NCBI GenBank assembly: GCA_905214325.1
Contig: CAJMLT010000041.1
Location: 1-11,391, forward strand
Length of the DNA stretch: 11,391 nt
Source: an uncultured bacterium
GTDB lineage: Bacteria; Actinomycetota; Coriobacteriia; Coriobacteriales; Eggerthellaceae
Direction of reading: 5' to 3'
Both the position numbers and the translations under genes were made by a program. The notes below the pieces were generated by a model. The model was not told the origin of the DNA, searched no databases, and was given only the letters and a program-made list of their open reading frames with translations. Shown piece after piece: positions 1-7,398 of the stretch (position 1 is the stretch's first letter; each line of letters starts with the position of its first letter).

Positions 1-15
1 GATCGACAATATTTC

Positions 16-1137
16 TCAGGAACTGACACCGATGGTTGCCACTGCCCGCAAGGTACCCGCGATACCCGCAAGAGAAAGGGAGAACAGACCGAATGCGGAG
101 AGCAGGGCCAGCAGCCCCAGATACAGTACGGCGAAAACCGCCATAGCGGCCGCGGTAAGCAACCCGAGACCACGATAGAAAAACAGCAGATAACAGATAA
201 CCAGCAGCAGGCCCAATCCGGCCACGACGATACCGCTTTTGAGGGCATCCTGACCGAGCGTCGGACCGACGACCTGGCTTTGTTCGTAGTGGAAGCTCAC
301 CGGAAGAGAGCCGCTTTCGAGCACCGTCTGGAGGCTCTGGGCTTCTTCGAGCGTGTAGTTACCCGTAATGGAAACCTCACCGGTGGTGATAGCCGACTGC
401 ACGGCCGGTGCGGATTGGATCTGCCCATCCAAAACGATGACGATCTTACCGTTGGTGGGGGCAAGCGCAGTCGTAGCGGTGGCGAAAGCCTGAGAACCCG
501 CCGAATCGAGGGTCAGGTTGACCGCATAATCGGTACCGGTTTCCGTAGCCTTGCCAACGGTCACCTTCGTGATGTTCTCACCGGTGATGAGCGGAGTGTA
601 CGTTCCCGGTGATACCGAGCGATACGTCACTTCCTTACCCTGAAAGGAATTGCCGAAATCGTCGGTGAAGGTTTGAGTGGACTGGTAGCTGCCATCCTCG
701 ATGGCGCTCTGATCGGCGCTGTTGGTGAAGGAGTCCGCACGTGCGAATTCCAGCGTACCGGTACGTCCGATGGTGGACAACGCCGTTTCGGGGTCGGACA
801 GACCGGGGATCTGAACGAGGATCTGATCACTACCCTGAACCTGGACGGTAGCCTCCGAAGCACCGAGCGCGTTGACGCGCGACTCGATGATCGAGCGACT
901 CTTTTCCATGTCCTCGGTGGTAACTTCCTGGCCATCCGTGCTCTGCGCACTCAGGACAACCGAAAGACCACCTTGGACATCAAGGCCCTGATTGATCTTT
1001 TCCGAAGGCGGGGTGAACATGAAAACGGATGCGACCAGCATCACCGTCGTCAGAATCAGAAGCCAGATATTGCGGCGGTCCGCATGGGTGCGCTTGGCCT
1101 TTTTCTTCTTGTCTTTATTAGGTTGATCAGTCGCCAT
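16..1137 (-). CDS. secD: Protein translocase subunit SecD, C-terminally truncated
   Basis: SecD works with SecF at the SecYEG channel and uses the proton-motive force to help pull exported proteins through the membrane. The start chosen is the ATG at 1137, because AAGGAA (minus strand, 1143-1148) lies 5 bases upstream; an in-frame ATG 10 codons earlier has no better site. The 373-residue product has a Lys-rich N-terminus, TM1 at about 24-42, the family motif GLDVQGG at 51-57, a large extracellular P1 domain, VGPTLG at 290-295, TM2 at about 301-321, TM3 at about 324-347 and the start of TM4. After GIAG (358-361), where SecD proteins normally continue with a conserved membrane stretch leading to an acidic/LIFER-like motif, the frame runs into 12 unrelated residues and TGA. 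TM4 in part and TM5-6 are missing. No other frame of the remaining bases restores the family sequence. It may be a pseudogene, an insertion or rearrangement junction, or an assembly error. Family identification is certain; function is doubtful. Confidence 0.88.
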   Translation of the reverse strand: MATDQPNKDKKKKAKRTHADRRNIWLLILTTVMLVASVFMFTPPSEKINQGLDVQGGLSVVLSAQSTDGQEVTTEDMEKSRSIIESRVNALGASEATVQVQGSDQILVQIPGLSDPETALSTIGRTGTLEFARADSFTNSADQSAIEDGSYQSTQTFTDDFGNSFQGKEVTYRSVSPGTYTPLITGENITKVTVGKATETGTDYAVNLTLDSAGSQAFATATTALAPTNGKIVIVLDGQIQSAPAVQSAITTGEVSITGNYTLEEAQSLQTVLESGSLPVSFHYEQSQVVGPTLGQDALKSGIVVAGLGLLLVICYLLFFYRGLGLLTAAAMAVFAVLYLGLLALLSAFGLFSLSLAGIAGTLRAVATIGVSS

Positions 1138-1267
1138 ACCGTTTCCTTCAAGTGTTGTGTCATTCAATACGAATCATAGAGCGCTCATCGATGTCAACCG
1201 CGCCCTTGGAGACGGAAATGAGCCACTAGCCATAATAACGCCATTGGGCCTTTTCGATATCGTGATT

Positions 1268-1293
1268 TTTCGCGGTGGACCATCACCGCGAAA
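1268..1293. repeat. Perfect 10-bp inverted repeat between tgt and secD
   Basis: TTTCGCGGTG (1268-1277) and CACCGCGAAA (1284-1293) are exact reverse complements around a 6-base loop. The structure sits about 20 bp after the tgt stop, in a 148-bp gap where a yajC gene often lies in other genomes. A T-run (1266-1270) precedes the stem on the plus strand, so transcripts of tgt (minus strand) have A residues, not U, after the hairpin. It is therefore not a canonical intrinsic terminator for tgt. It may be an RNA stability or processing element, or a protein site. The rest of the gap (1168-1315) shows no gene. Confidence 0.6.
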
Positions 1294-1315
1294 GAACTTC
1301 ACAACCCGAAGGGGC

Positions 1316-2464
1316 CTAATAGTCATCGGCCGCTTCGGAGTTCATCCATTCTTCATAAAATTCTTCATAGGCTCCGGCGAGAACAGCCCGACGGGCACGC
1401 TGCATAAGGTCGATGAGGAAATGAAGATTGTGGATACTCAACAGCACACCGCCCAACATCTCGTTCTGCTTCACCAGATGGCGGATGTAGGAGCGGGTAT
1501 GAGTGCGGCACACGGGACAATCACACGTCTCGTCGAGCGGAGAGAAATCATGGATGAAACGGGCGTTTCTCATATTCATGCGGCCCTTCGACGAAAACGC
1601 CGTCCCCATGCGGGCTGTTCTGGTGGGAAGGACACAGTCGAACATGTCCACCCCTTCACGTACGGCACGCACCAAGGTCGTGGGATTACCGACTCCCATG
1701 AGGTAGCGGGGTTTGTCGGAGGGAAGCGCGCGTGCCACATCACCCAGCGTTTCGAACATGACCTCATGATCCTCACCGACCGAATACCCACCGATGCCGT
1801 AACCCTGGAAATCCTTATGACCGGCCTCCATGCTCCGAGCCCCGATCTCCCGCAGGCGGCGGATGGATTCCAAACGCAACGAAAGATCCATACCTCCCTG
1901 ACAGATGGCGAACAGGGCTTGATCCTCACGTGTGTGAGACGCGAGACAGCGCTGCGCCCACGATGCGGACAGATCAACCGCACGGGCCACGAATTCACGG
2001 GTCGCCGGATAAGGTGGGCACTGGTCGAGCTGCATGATGATATCGGCTCCCAGCTTCTGCTGGATCATCATGTTGTCCTCCGGAGTCCAACGTATCTTCG
2101 ATCCGTCGTAGATAGACGAGAAGTTGACCCCATCATCATCGAGCTTCAAGGTATCCGCCAGGGAAAATATCTGGAATCCGCCCGAATCGGTGAGAATGGG
2201 ACCGTCGTAGGCCATGAAGGAATGCAGTCCCCCCGCTTCCTCTATCAGATCGGCACCGGGACGCAGCGAAAGATGGTAGGTGTTGGCCAGAACGATCTGC
2301 GCGCCTATTTCACGCAGCGTTTCGGGGCGCACGCCCTTCACCGTGGCACTCGTTCCCACCGGCATGAACAGCGGCGTGGTCACCACACCGTGCGCCGTGA
2401 CAAATTCCCCCGCTCGTGCGTGACCACTGGTGGCCTTGATGTCGAAATCGAAAAGAGCCATCAT
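1316..2464 (-). CDS. tgt: tRNA-guanine(34) transglycosylase (bacterial Tgt)
   Basis: The enzyme exchanges guanine-34 in the anticodons of tRNA-Asp, -Asn, -His and -Tyr for preQ1, the committed tRNA step of queuosine synthesis. The 382-residue product has the usual family length. Visible motifs are TDSGGFQ with the catalytic Asp at 93, GGYSVGE at 225-231, MFDCVLPTR with the nucleophilic Asp at 276, and the zinc site CxCxxC at C314/C316/C319 with H345. It is translationally coupled to the preceding HAD gene: the ATG at 2464-2462 overlaps that gene's TGA (ATGA), and a second in-frame ATG follows immediately. GGAG lies just upstream inside the hydrolase gene. secD follows after 148 bp. The divergent queH-queA fusion encodes the next two steps of the same pathway. 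Confidence is very high. Confidence 0.97.
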   Translation of the reverse strand: MMALFDFDIKATSGHARAGEFVTAHGVVTTPLFMPVGTSATVKGVRPETLREIGAQIVLANTYHLSLRPGADLIEEAGGLHSFMAYDGPILTDSGGFQIFSLADTLKLDDDGVNFSSIYDGSKIRWTPEDNMMIQQKLGADIIMQLDQCPPYPATREFVARAVDLSASWAQRCLASHTREDQALFAICQGGMDLSLRLESIRRLREIGARSMEAGHKDFQGYGIGGYSVGEDHEVMFETLGDVARALPSDKPRYLMGVGNPTTLVRAVREGVDMFDCVLPTRTARMGTAFSSKGRMNMRNARFIHDFSPLDETCDCPVCRTHTRSYIRHLVKQNEMLGGVLLSIHNLHFLIDLMQRARRAVLAGAYEEFYEEWMNSEAADDY

Positions 2465-3186
2465 TCACACTCCGGAAGGGAAGCGGCAAATGCGGCGAAA
2501 TCGGCGAGCGAGCCGTTCTTGACCGAATCGATATCGAAACCGATGGGGTCGAGCAGCCAATCCGTGACCAGATAACCATCGAGACCGAGCTCCATCGCCA
2601 CCATATCCTCACGGGTGTTGTTGCCCACCATCAAAATGGATTCGGGGTCGAGCCCCGTGCGATAGATGTTTTCCTGGTAATAGAGGTGATGGGGTTTCGT
2701 GCTAGTGGAGTTTTCGTAGCTGGTGATGTGCTCGAATGCATCGGCGGAGCACCCCGCCCAGGAAAGACGCTTCTCGACGGCGACGCGGGGGAACAGCGGC
2801 ATGGTGGTCAGATAGAGCGTGTACCCCTTATCCCTCAGAATACCCACCGCTTCGGCGGCGGCGGGATCAGGCGTGATCATGCGGCCAATCTCGTCGAACG
2901 AAGTTTCATAGTATTCGTTGACGATCGGTTCGATTTCACGTTGGGAAACCTGCATGAGCGTACAGAAGGTATCCCAATAGCGATCGCAATTGTAGCCGCC
3001 CCTCGACTCCATCATGCTCTTCGTGCCGGCAAGCAGAGCCTGAACGAAACGCTTGGGATCATAGCCTTTGGCTGCCGAAAACGTCTCCAGTCCAGAGAAG
3101 TAGTGGTTGAGAAAATGATCCATATCGATGGGCAGCAACGTGCCATCGAGATCGAAGAAGATCGCTTTGTACTTTCGAGATTGCAT
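2461..3186 (-). CDS. HAD-superfamily hydrolase, substrate unknown
   Basis: This is a 241-residue soluble phosphatase-type hydrolase of the haloacid dehalogenase fold. Motif I is FDLDGTLL with Asp12 (nucleophile) and Asp14, motif II is the Thr of LTTMP near 127-128, motif III is Lys164 in TKPHH, and motif IV is GNNTRED with Glu193/Asp194 for Mg2+. An alpha-helical cap lies between motifs I and II (about 18-105). RBS AAGGAA (minus strand, 3194-3199) is 7 bases before the ATG. It is the first gene of the minus-strand unit and overlaps tgt by 4 bases, so the two are very likely co-translated. That pairing could hint at a phosphorylated queuosine precursor or salvage intermediate as substrate, but this is speculation; many HADs act on general metabolites. 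Confidence 0.9.
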   Translation of the reverse strand: MQSRKYKAIFFDLDGTLLPIDMDHFLNHYFSGLETFSAAKGYDPKRFVQALLAGTKSMMESRGGYNCDRYWDTFCTLMQVSQREIEPIVNEYYETSFDEIGRMITPDPAAAEAVGILRDKGYTLYLTTMPLFPRVAVEKRLSWAGCSADAFEHITSYENSTSTKPHHLYYQENIYRTGLDPESILMVGNNTREDMVAMELGLDGYLVTDWLLDPIGFDIDSVKNGSLADFAAFAASLPECE

Positions 3187-3265
3187 GATGTTGTTCCTTG
3201 TTCGACGAAAGGGCGTTTTGGTCTCGTGCTAGTATATGACACGATTTAAGGAGTCAAGAAAACCT
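3187..3265. promoter_or_regulatory. Divergent intergenic region of the queuosine genes
   Basis: This 79-bp gap holds the start signals of both the HAD-tgt unit (leftward) and queH-queA (rightward). The rightward gene has AAGGAG at 3248-3253, 12 bases before its ATG, and a -10-like TAGTAT at 3230-3235 without a clear -35 box. The leftward gene has AAGGAA at 3194-3199. I see no preQ1-riboswitch-like stem with an A-rich tail and no room for a large leader, so expression is probably set by simple promoters. Confidence 0.5.
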
Positions 3266-4954
3266 ATGAAATTACTACTTCATGCCTGCTGCGGTCCCTG
3301 CTCGCTCGAACCCGTCCGCCTTCTCGAAGAAGCCGGACACGACATAACCATAGCCTACATGAATTCCAATATCGCACCGAGCGACGAATACGCGCTGCGT
3401 CGTGACACCCTGATGTCTTGGGCACAAACCCGAAACATCACCGTCATCGAAGGTATCTATTCACCTTCGTCATGGGAAGAGGCCGTGAGCCGGGAGCGGG
3501 ACGACGACCCCCGTCATCCCCGACGTTGCCGCCTCTGTTACCGCCATCGCTTCGAAGAGGTGGCCCGCTACGCTCACGAGCACGGTTTCGACGCCATCGG
3601 CACCACCCTTTCGGTAAGTCCCTACCAATTTACCAACATCATCGAAGAGGAATTGAGACGGGCGGCTGAAGCCTACGATGGTCTGGAGGCCCTGTTCGCA
3701 GACTACCGCGAAAACTACCCCCAAGCCACCATCCGCAGTCGTGAACTGGGAATGTATCGTCAAAACTACTGCGGTTGCCTTTTTTCGAAGGAAGAGGCAG
3801 CAACGCAGCGCGAAGAACGCAAGGCGGCACGCAAGGCGAAGAAAGCCGCCGAAAAAGCAGCCAAGCTCCAAGCCTTGACCACGTCCGACTTCGACTACGA
3901 TCTGCCCGAAGACCACATAGCACAAAAACCGGCCGAAAAACGCGATCTGTGCAAGATGCTGGTCATGAACCGCGATACGGGGGCACTGGAAGACAAGGTG
4001 TTCCGCGATATCTACGATTATCTGGAACCGGGCGATCTGCTGGTGGCCAACGAAACACGCGTCATGCCGGCACGCCTTCTGGGATCGAAGCGCTCAACGG
4101 GCGGAGCTGCGGAGGTATTCCTTCTGCGTGAGCGTCCCGGCTACGAACCCAAGCGGGATTCGAGCGCCGTGTGGGAGGTCCTTGTACGCCCCGGCAAACG
4201 GTTGAAACCCGGTGCCATCGTGGAATTCACCGATGCCGAAGGTACCGTCGTACTCTGCGCCGAAATCATCGACTGGGTGGAAGATGCCGAAAAGGGCGAG
4301 CGGCTCGCGCGGCTGACCACACCCCTCGTCTCCCTCGACGACGCCCTGCATCGGGTGGGCCACACCCCACTGCCCCCCTACATCAAAAACTACGCAGGCG
4401 ACGAAGAGCTCTACCAAACAGTTTTCTCCCGCGAGGAGCGAAGTGCCGCGGCACCCACCGCCGGTCTCCATTTCACCCCCGAACTGATAGAACGCATCGA
4501 AGCCAAAGGGGTGGGTTTCGAAACCGTCCACCTCGAAGTGGGACTCGACACCTTCCGCGTCGTCGACGAAGAAGACCCCCGCAAACACCAGATACACACC
4601 GAACGCTACACCGTGCCGGCTTCGACCGTTGAGGCTATCAGGAAAACCAAGGAACGCGGATGCCGGGTGATCGCCGTGGGAACCACCAGCGTACGCAGCC
4701 TGGAAAGCGCATGGGATGATGCCACGCAAGCACCGATTCCCCGCGAGAGAGCAAGCACGAATCTCTTCATTCTGCCCGGTTACGAATTTCATGTCGTCGA
4801 TGCCCTCATCACCAACTTCCACGTTCCCCGTTCGACGTTAATGATGCTCGTATCGGCCTTCTCCACCCGCGACAACATCATGAAAGCCTACCGCCACGCC
4901 ATCAAACATGACTACCGTCTGCTCTCTTTCGGTGACGCTATGTTCATTCACTGA
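3266..4954 (+). CDS. queH-queA: Fused epoxyqueuosine reductase QueH / tRNA ribosyltransferase-isomerase QueA
   Basis: One 562-residue protein carries the last two enzymes of queuosine synthesis. Residues 1-175 are QueH (formerly DUF208), the metal/Fe-S enzyme that reduces epoxyqueuosine to queuosine. Its cysteines are in CCGPC (C8, C9, C12), CRLCYRxR (C88, C91) and YCGC (C169, C171). Residues about 176-203 form a Lys/Ala/Glu-rich, probably helical linker. Residues about 205-562 are a full-length QueA, which transfers the ribosyl part of S-adenosylmethionine to preQ1 in tRNA to give epoxyqueuosine. It starts with the typical TSDFDYDLP and contains PTAGLHFTPELI, GTTSVRSLES and NFHVPRSTLMMLVSAF. 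The start at 3266 is chosen over an upstream in-frame start at 3236 because AAGGAG sits at 3248-3253 and QueH homology begins at MKLLLHACC. The two domains act in the reverse of their order in the chain (QueA first, then QueH). There is no stop or frameshift at the junction. Identification is very secure. Confidence 0.96.
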   Translation: MKLLLHACCGPCSLEPVRLLEEAGHDITIAYMNSNIAPSDEYALRRDTLMSWAQTRNITVIEGIYSPSSWEEAVSRERDDDPRHPRRCRLCYRHRFEEVARYAHEHGFDAIGTTLSVSPYQFTNIIEEELRRAAEAYDGLEALFADYRENYPQATIRSRELGMYRQNYCGCLFSKEEAATQREERKAARKAKKAAEKAAKLQALTTSDFDYDLPEDHIAQKPAEKRDLCKMLVMNRDTGALEDKVFRDIYDYLEPGDLLVANETRVMPARLLGSKRSTGGAAEVFLLRERPGYEPKRDSSAVWEVLVRPGKRLKPGAIVEFTDAEGTVVLCAEIIDWVEDAEKGERLARLTTPLVSLDDALHRVGHTPLPPYIKNYAGDEELYQTVFSREERSAAAPTAGLHFTPELIERIEAKGVGFETVHLEVGLDTFRVVDEEDPRKHQIHTERYTVPASTVEAIRKTKERGCRVIAVGTTSVRSLESAWDDATQAPIPRERASTNLFILPGYEFHVVDALITNFHVPRSTLMMLVSAFSTRDNIMKAYRHAIKHDYRLLSFGDAMFIH

Positions 4955-4978
4955 TCGTGGTGGATCAGACGGTATAAT
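4951..4978 (+). promoter_or_regulatory. Hairpin and TATAAT box upstream of the NYN gene
   Basis: CTGATC (4951-4956) and GATCAG (4963-4968) form a 6-bp inverted repeat over the queA stop codon. It is followed by a perfect -10 box TATAAT at 4973-4978. No good -35 hexamer stands 16-18 bp upstream, so the promoter may need an activator. The hairpin has no U-tract and is a poor terminator. The palindrome could be an operator next to the promoter. Supported only by pattern. Confidence 0.45.
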
Positions 4979-5049
4979 GATCCTACGACAACCCCGTTCG
5001 AGCCCCCTTGCGGCTCACCATCCTACCCACCCCATCAGGAAAGATTCTC

Positions 5050-5877
5050 ATGGAAAAAGAAATGAAAGTCGCCGTCTTGATAGATGCCGAAAACATCTCG
5101 AGCAAATACGCCAACCTCATCCTGCAGGAAGCCTCCAATCTCGGCAGCGTCATCTACAAGCGCATCTACGGCAACTGGACCACACCGATGCTCGGTTCCT
5201 GGAAAACCGAGTTACTCGAAAACGCCATCCAGCCCATCCAGCAATACAGCAATACGGTGGGCAAGAACTCATCGGACTCATCTTTGATCATCGACGCGAT
5301 GGACCTTCTCTACCAAAAGCAACTCGACGCATTCTGTATCGTCTCATCCGATAGTGACTTCACCCGACTCGCCTCCCGGCTCTGCGAATCGGAAATGTTC
5401 GTGATGGGCATGGGCGAGCAGAAAACCCCGCGCGCCTTCATTTCAGCCTGCAATAAATTCGTCTACCTCGACCTGCTCTACAAAGCCGAACCCGGCGAAA
5501 CGCGCAAGAGCTCCAAACGGCGCCGCAAACCCGGCAAACCGGAAAAAACACCCGATGAGAAAATCATCACTCCCCCGGTAGTCGAACCCGACAACGAAGA
5601 TGCCAATCTCGCCCATGGTGACGGCTCCGACATCCTTGCAGTCAAGGAAGCATTGCGTGATGTTGCCGAGGAATTCTGTTCGGATGACGGATGGATCCTC
5701 TCGGCCCGCTTGGGTGCTTTCCTGTCGAAGCGTCTCACCGACTTCGACACGCGAAACTTCGGCTTCAAGAAGTTCGTACCCTTCATCGAGTCGCTGAACA
5801 TGTTCGAAAGCAGAAGCATCTCCTCCCCTGAAGACGAAGGTGTCAAAACCATCTACTTCCGCCTTATGGAAGAGTAG
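5050..5877 (+). CDS. NYN-domain (LabA/PIN-like) putative RNase with OST-HTH/LOTUS-like C-terminus
   Basis: This is a 275-residue soluble protein. Residues 5-145 match the NYN/LabA-like PIN fold, a family of metal-dependent ribonucleases. The acidic residues expected for the metal site are visible: Asp12 in VLIDAENIS, the Asp residues around 76-82 in SSDSSLIIDAMD, and Asp101/Asp103 in SSDSDF. Residues about 150-190 are a charged, low-complexity linker rich in Lys/Arg, then Pro/Glu/Asp. Residues about 193-270 resemble the OST-HTH/LOTUS winged-helix RNA-binding domain often attached to NYN proteins. The ATG at 5050 is preferred because AGGAAAG lies at 5037-5043; an upstream TTG at 5008 has no ribosome site. 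It follows queA by 95 bp in the same direction but has its own -10 box. The RNA target is unknown; the neighbours hint at tRNA, without proof. Confidence 0.88.
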   Translation: MEKEMKVAVLIDAENISSKYANLILQEASNLGSVIYKRIYGNWTTPMLGSWKTELLENAIQPIQQYSNTVGKNSSDSSLIIDAMDLLYQKQLDAFCIVSSDSDFTRLASRLCESEMFVMGMGEQKTPRAFISACNKFVYLDLLYKAEPGETRKSSKRRRKPGKPEKTPDEKIITPPVVEPDNEDANLAHGDGSDILAVKEALRDVAEEFCSDDGWILSARLGAFLSKRLTDFDTRNFGFKKFVPFIESLNMFESRSISSPEDEGVKTIYFRLMEE

Positions 5878-5892
5878 ATAACACGCTATCTA

Positions 5893-7398
5893 TCAGCAAA
5901 AACGCGCATCGGAGTGACCGCCGTCGAACGAGGCGGTCACTTCTTCGAGAACATGCACCGTATCGGGAATGAGCGCGACATCCAATCCCGTATAGTCCAT
6001 CAGAAAACGCGCGGAGCATTCCTCTTCTTCGCCGATACCGGCCAACCGAAACGATGAAAACGGCGCCAGCGCGATACCACGTCGGCGGGCGACGCGGGCA
6101 AACGCCACATCGTCGGATATCCCCTCGATCGCAAGAGGAAAATTGATGCCGGAATCCTGAGCCTCGATAGTCAGGCGATCGGACAGGGAAGAAGCCTTCA
6201 GAGCGGCGATGAATTCGTTTCGCACGTTACGGTAATGAGTGCGCATCCTGTTGACATGCCGCTCGTAGTCTCCGTTTTCGATAAAGCGTGCCAGGGCAAG
6301 CTGATCGATGGCACTCACCGTGGACGAATAAAACCCGAGCGTATCCCGAAAACGGGTGGCGAGATGTTCGGGCAACACCATATAGCCGATACGGAAAGCC
6401 GGCGAAAGCGATTTTGCGAACGTATTGATATAGATCACGCGCTCGCTCGCATCGATACTCTGCAGGGAGGGAATGGGTCTACCCGCAAGGCGGAATTCGC
6501 AATCGTAGTCATCTTCTATAAGGTAGCGTGTCGGTTTTTCCGAGGCCCATGCCATCAATTCGTAGCGCCTGCTGACAGAGGTCACCCGACCGGTGGGAAA
6601 GTGATGAGAGGGCATGAGGTGCAGCACGTCAGCCCTGCTTTCCCGCAGCACATCCATGCGTACCCCTTCGCCATCGAGGGGTATGTGGGCAAGAGGTACG
6701 TCATTGGCGCGATAGATGCGGGTGAGACGCGGATAACCGGGGTCTTCGACGGCGAACGTAACCTCGCGACCAAGCAGTTGCACGATCATATTATCGAGAA
6801 TCTGAGACCCCGCACCGATCACGATGCGATCGGCATCCACCACCATACCCCTGAAGTCACGAAGATAACGGGCCAGCACCTCACGCAGGCGCAAGGATCC
6901 GAAAGCCGTGGATTCACCTATCAGACTACGCTCTGATTCTTCGGCCAAAGCCGCACGGACGGACTTCGCCCAACCACCGTAGGGAAACAGACCCATCGGC
7001 ACCGCTTTCCCCGTGAAGTCGGCAATGAGTCCCGCCGAAGACCTTTCCGACTCCGCCGCCGAACGGGACGACGAAGCGATTCTCGAAGGTGATCCCTGCA
7101 GGGAGGCGGAAGGGGTCGACGAATGCCGAGGTGATGCCGTCCGAATCTGCCGAAGTGCCAGATCGCAGGCGAAGTAACCCTTGCGCTCCACAGACGATAT
7201 ATAGCCTTCCGCGGCCAACTGGGTGTAGGCGCCCTCCACCGTGATCAAGCTCACTCCCAGGTGGCGGGCGAAGGATCGCTTGGAGGGCAGTTTCTCACCG
7301 GGAGCGATGCACCCCGTTTCTATGTCGTGGGCGATGCAGCGGTACAAATACTCGTACAAACTCGATTCGCCACGCCCTTCGAACGAATACGTCAGCAT
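5893..7398 (-). CDS. pdxR: MocR/GntR-family transcriptional regulator of PLP synthesis (PdxR-like)
   Basis: This is a 501-residue regulator built from a GntR winged helix (about 11-78, with LPSKRSFARHLGVS as the recognition region), a Ser-rich linker (about 85-125) and a fold-type I aminotransferase domain (about 126-490) used as a PLP sensor. Aminotransferase hallmarks are EDPGYPRL at 218-225, SHHFPTG at 264-270, DDYDCEF at 296-302 and NTFAKSLSPAFRIGY, in which Lys329 should hold PLP. Members placed divergently to pdxST normally activate pdxST when PLP is low and repress themselves. The ATG at 7398 is chosen because GGAGGGG (minus strand, 7406-7412) lies 7 bases upstream. An ORF extension starting 11 codons earlier, at 7431, would not use this site. 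A Ser/Gly/His-containing tail of about 10 residues extends past the usual end and encodes a DNA hairpin. PdxR identity rests on domains plus context. Confidence 0.93.
   Translation of the reverse strand: MLTYSFEGRGESSLYEYLYRCIAHDIETGCIAPGEKLPSKRSFARHLGVSLITVEGAYTQLAAEGYISSVERKGYFACDLALRQIRTASPRHSSTPSASLQGSPSRIASSSRSAAESERSSAGLIADFTGKAVPMGLFPYGGWAKSVRAALAEESERSLIGESTAFGSLRLREVLARYLRDFRGMVVDADRIVIGAGSQILDNMIVQLLGREVTFAVEDPGYPRLTRIYRANDVPLAHIPLDGEGVRMDVLRESRADVLHLMPSHHFPTGRVTSVSRRYELMAWASEKPTRYLIEDDYDCEFRLAGRPIPSLQSIDASERVIYINTFAKSLSPAFRIGYMVLPEHLATRFRDTLGFYSSTVSAIDQLALARFIENGDYERHVNRMRTHYRNVRNEFIAALKASSLSDRLTIEAQDSGINFPLAIEGISDDVAFARVARRRGIALAPFSSFRLAGIGEEEECSARFLMDYTGLDVALIPDTVHVLEEVTASFDGGHSDARFC
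5911..5943. terminator. Candidate bidirectional terminator hairpin inside the 3' end of pdxR
   Basis: GTGACCGCC (5914-5922) and GGCGGTCAC (5932-5940) form a perfect 9-bp stem around a 9-base loop. A further A-T pair, a G-U and a G-C extend it to 12 pairs (5911-5943). It lies between the convergent NYN gene and pdxR, whose stops are only 15 bp apart. On the minus strand TTTTT comes about 10 bases after the stem; on the plus strand a weak TTCTTC follows. The hairpin is within pdxR codons, so it would end or stabilise transcripts from inside the coding region. A weak AT-only inverted repeat, TAGATA/TATCTA (5875-5892), sits at the NYN stop. Confidence 0.45.

Noticed and set aside
1..54. Insertion-sequence end or group II intron causing the secD break
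   Set aside because: No recognisable terminal inverted repeat, transposase or intron 5' GTGYG start is visible in the few bases left; kept only as a possibility.
1268..1293. Intrinsic terminator of tgt
   Set aside because: The stem is good, but the minus-strand transcript has A residues after it, not a U-tract.
1157..2575. A 472-codon plus-strand ORF antisense to tgt and the HAD gene
   Set aside because: It lies opposite two clearly conserved genes, has no recognisable domain and no ribosome site; it is a by-product of the codon use of tgt.
3187..3265. A preQ1 riboswitch upstream of the queuosine genes
   Set aside because: The gap is 79 bp and shared by two promoters, and I see no short hairpin with the A-rich tail and SD pairing expected.
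4094..4822. A 242-codon minus-strand ORF antisense to queA
   Set aside because: Fully inside the conserved QueA domain on the other strand, with no motif of its own; a shadow frame.
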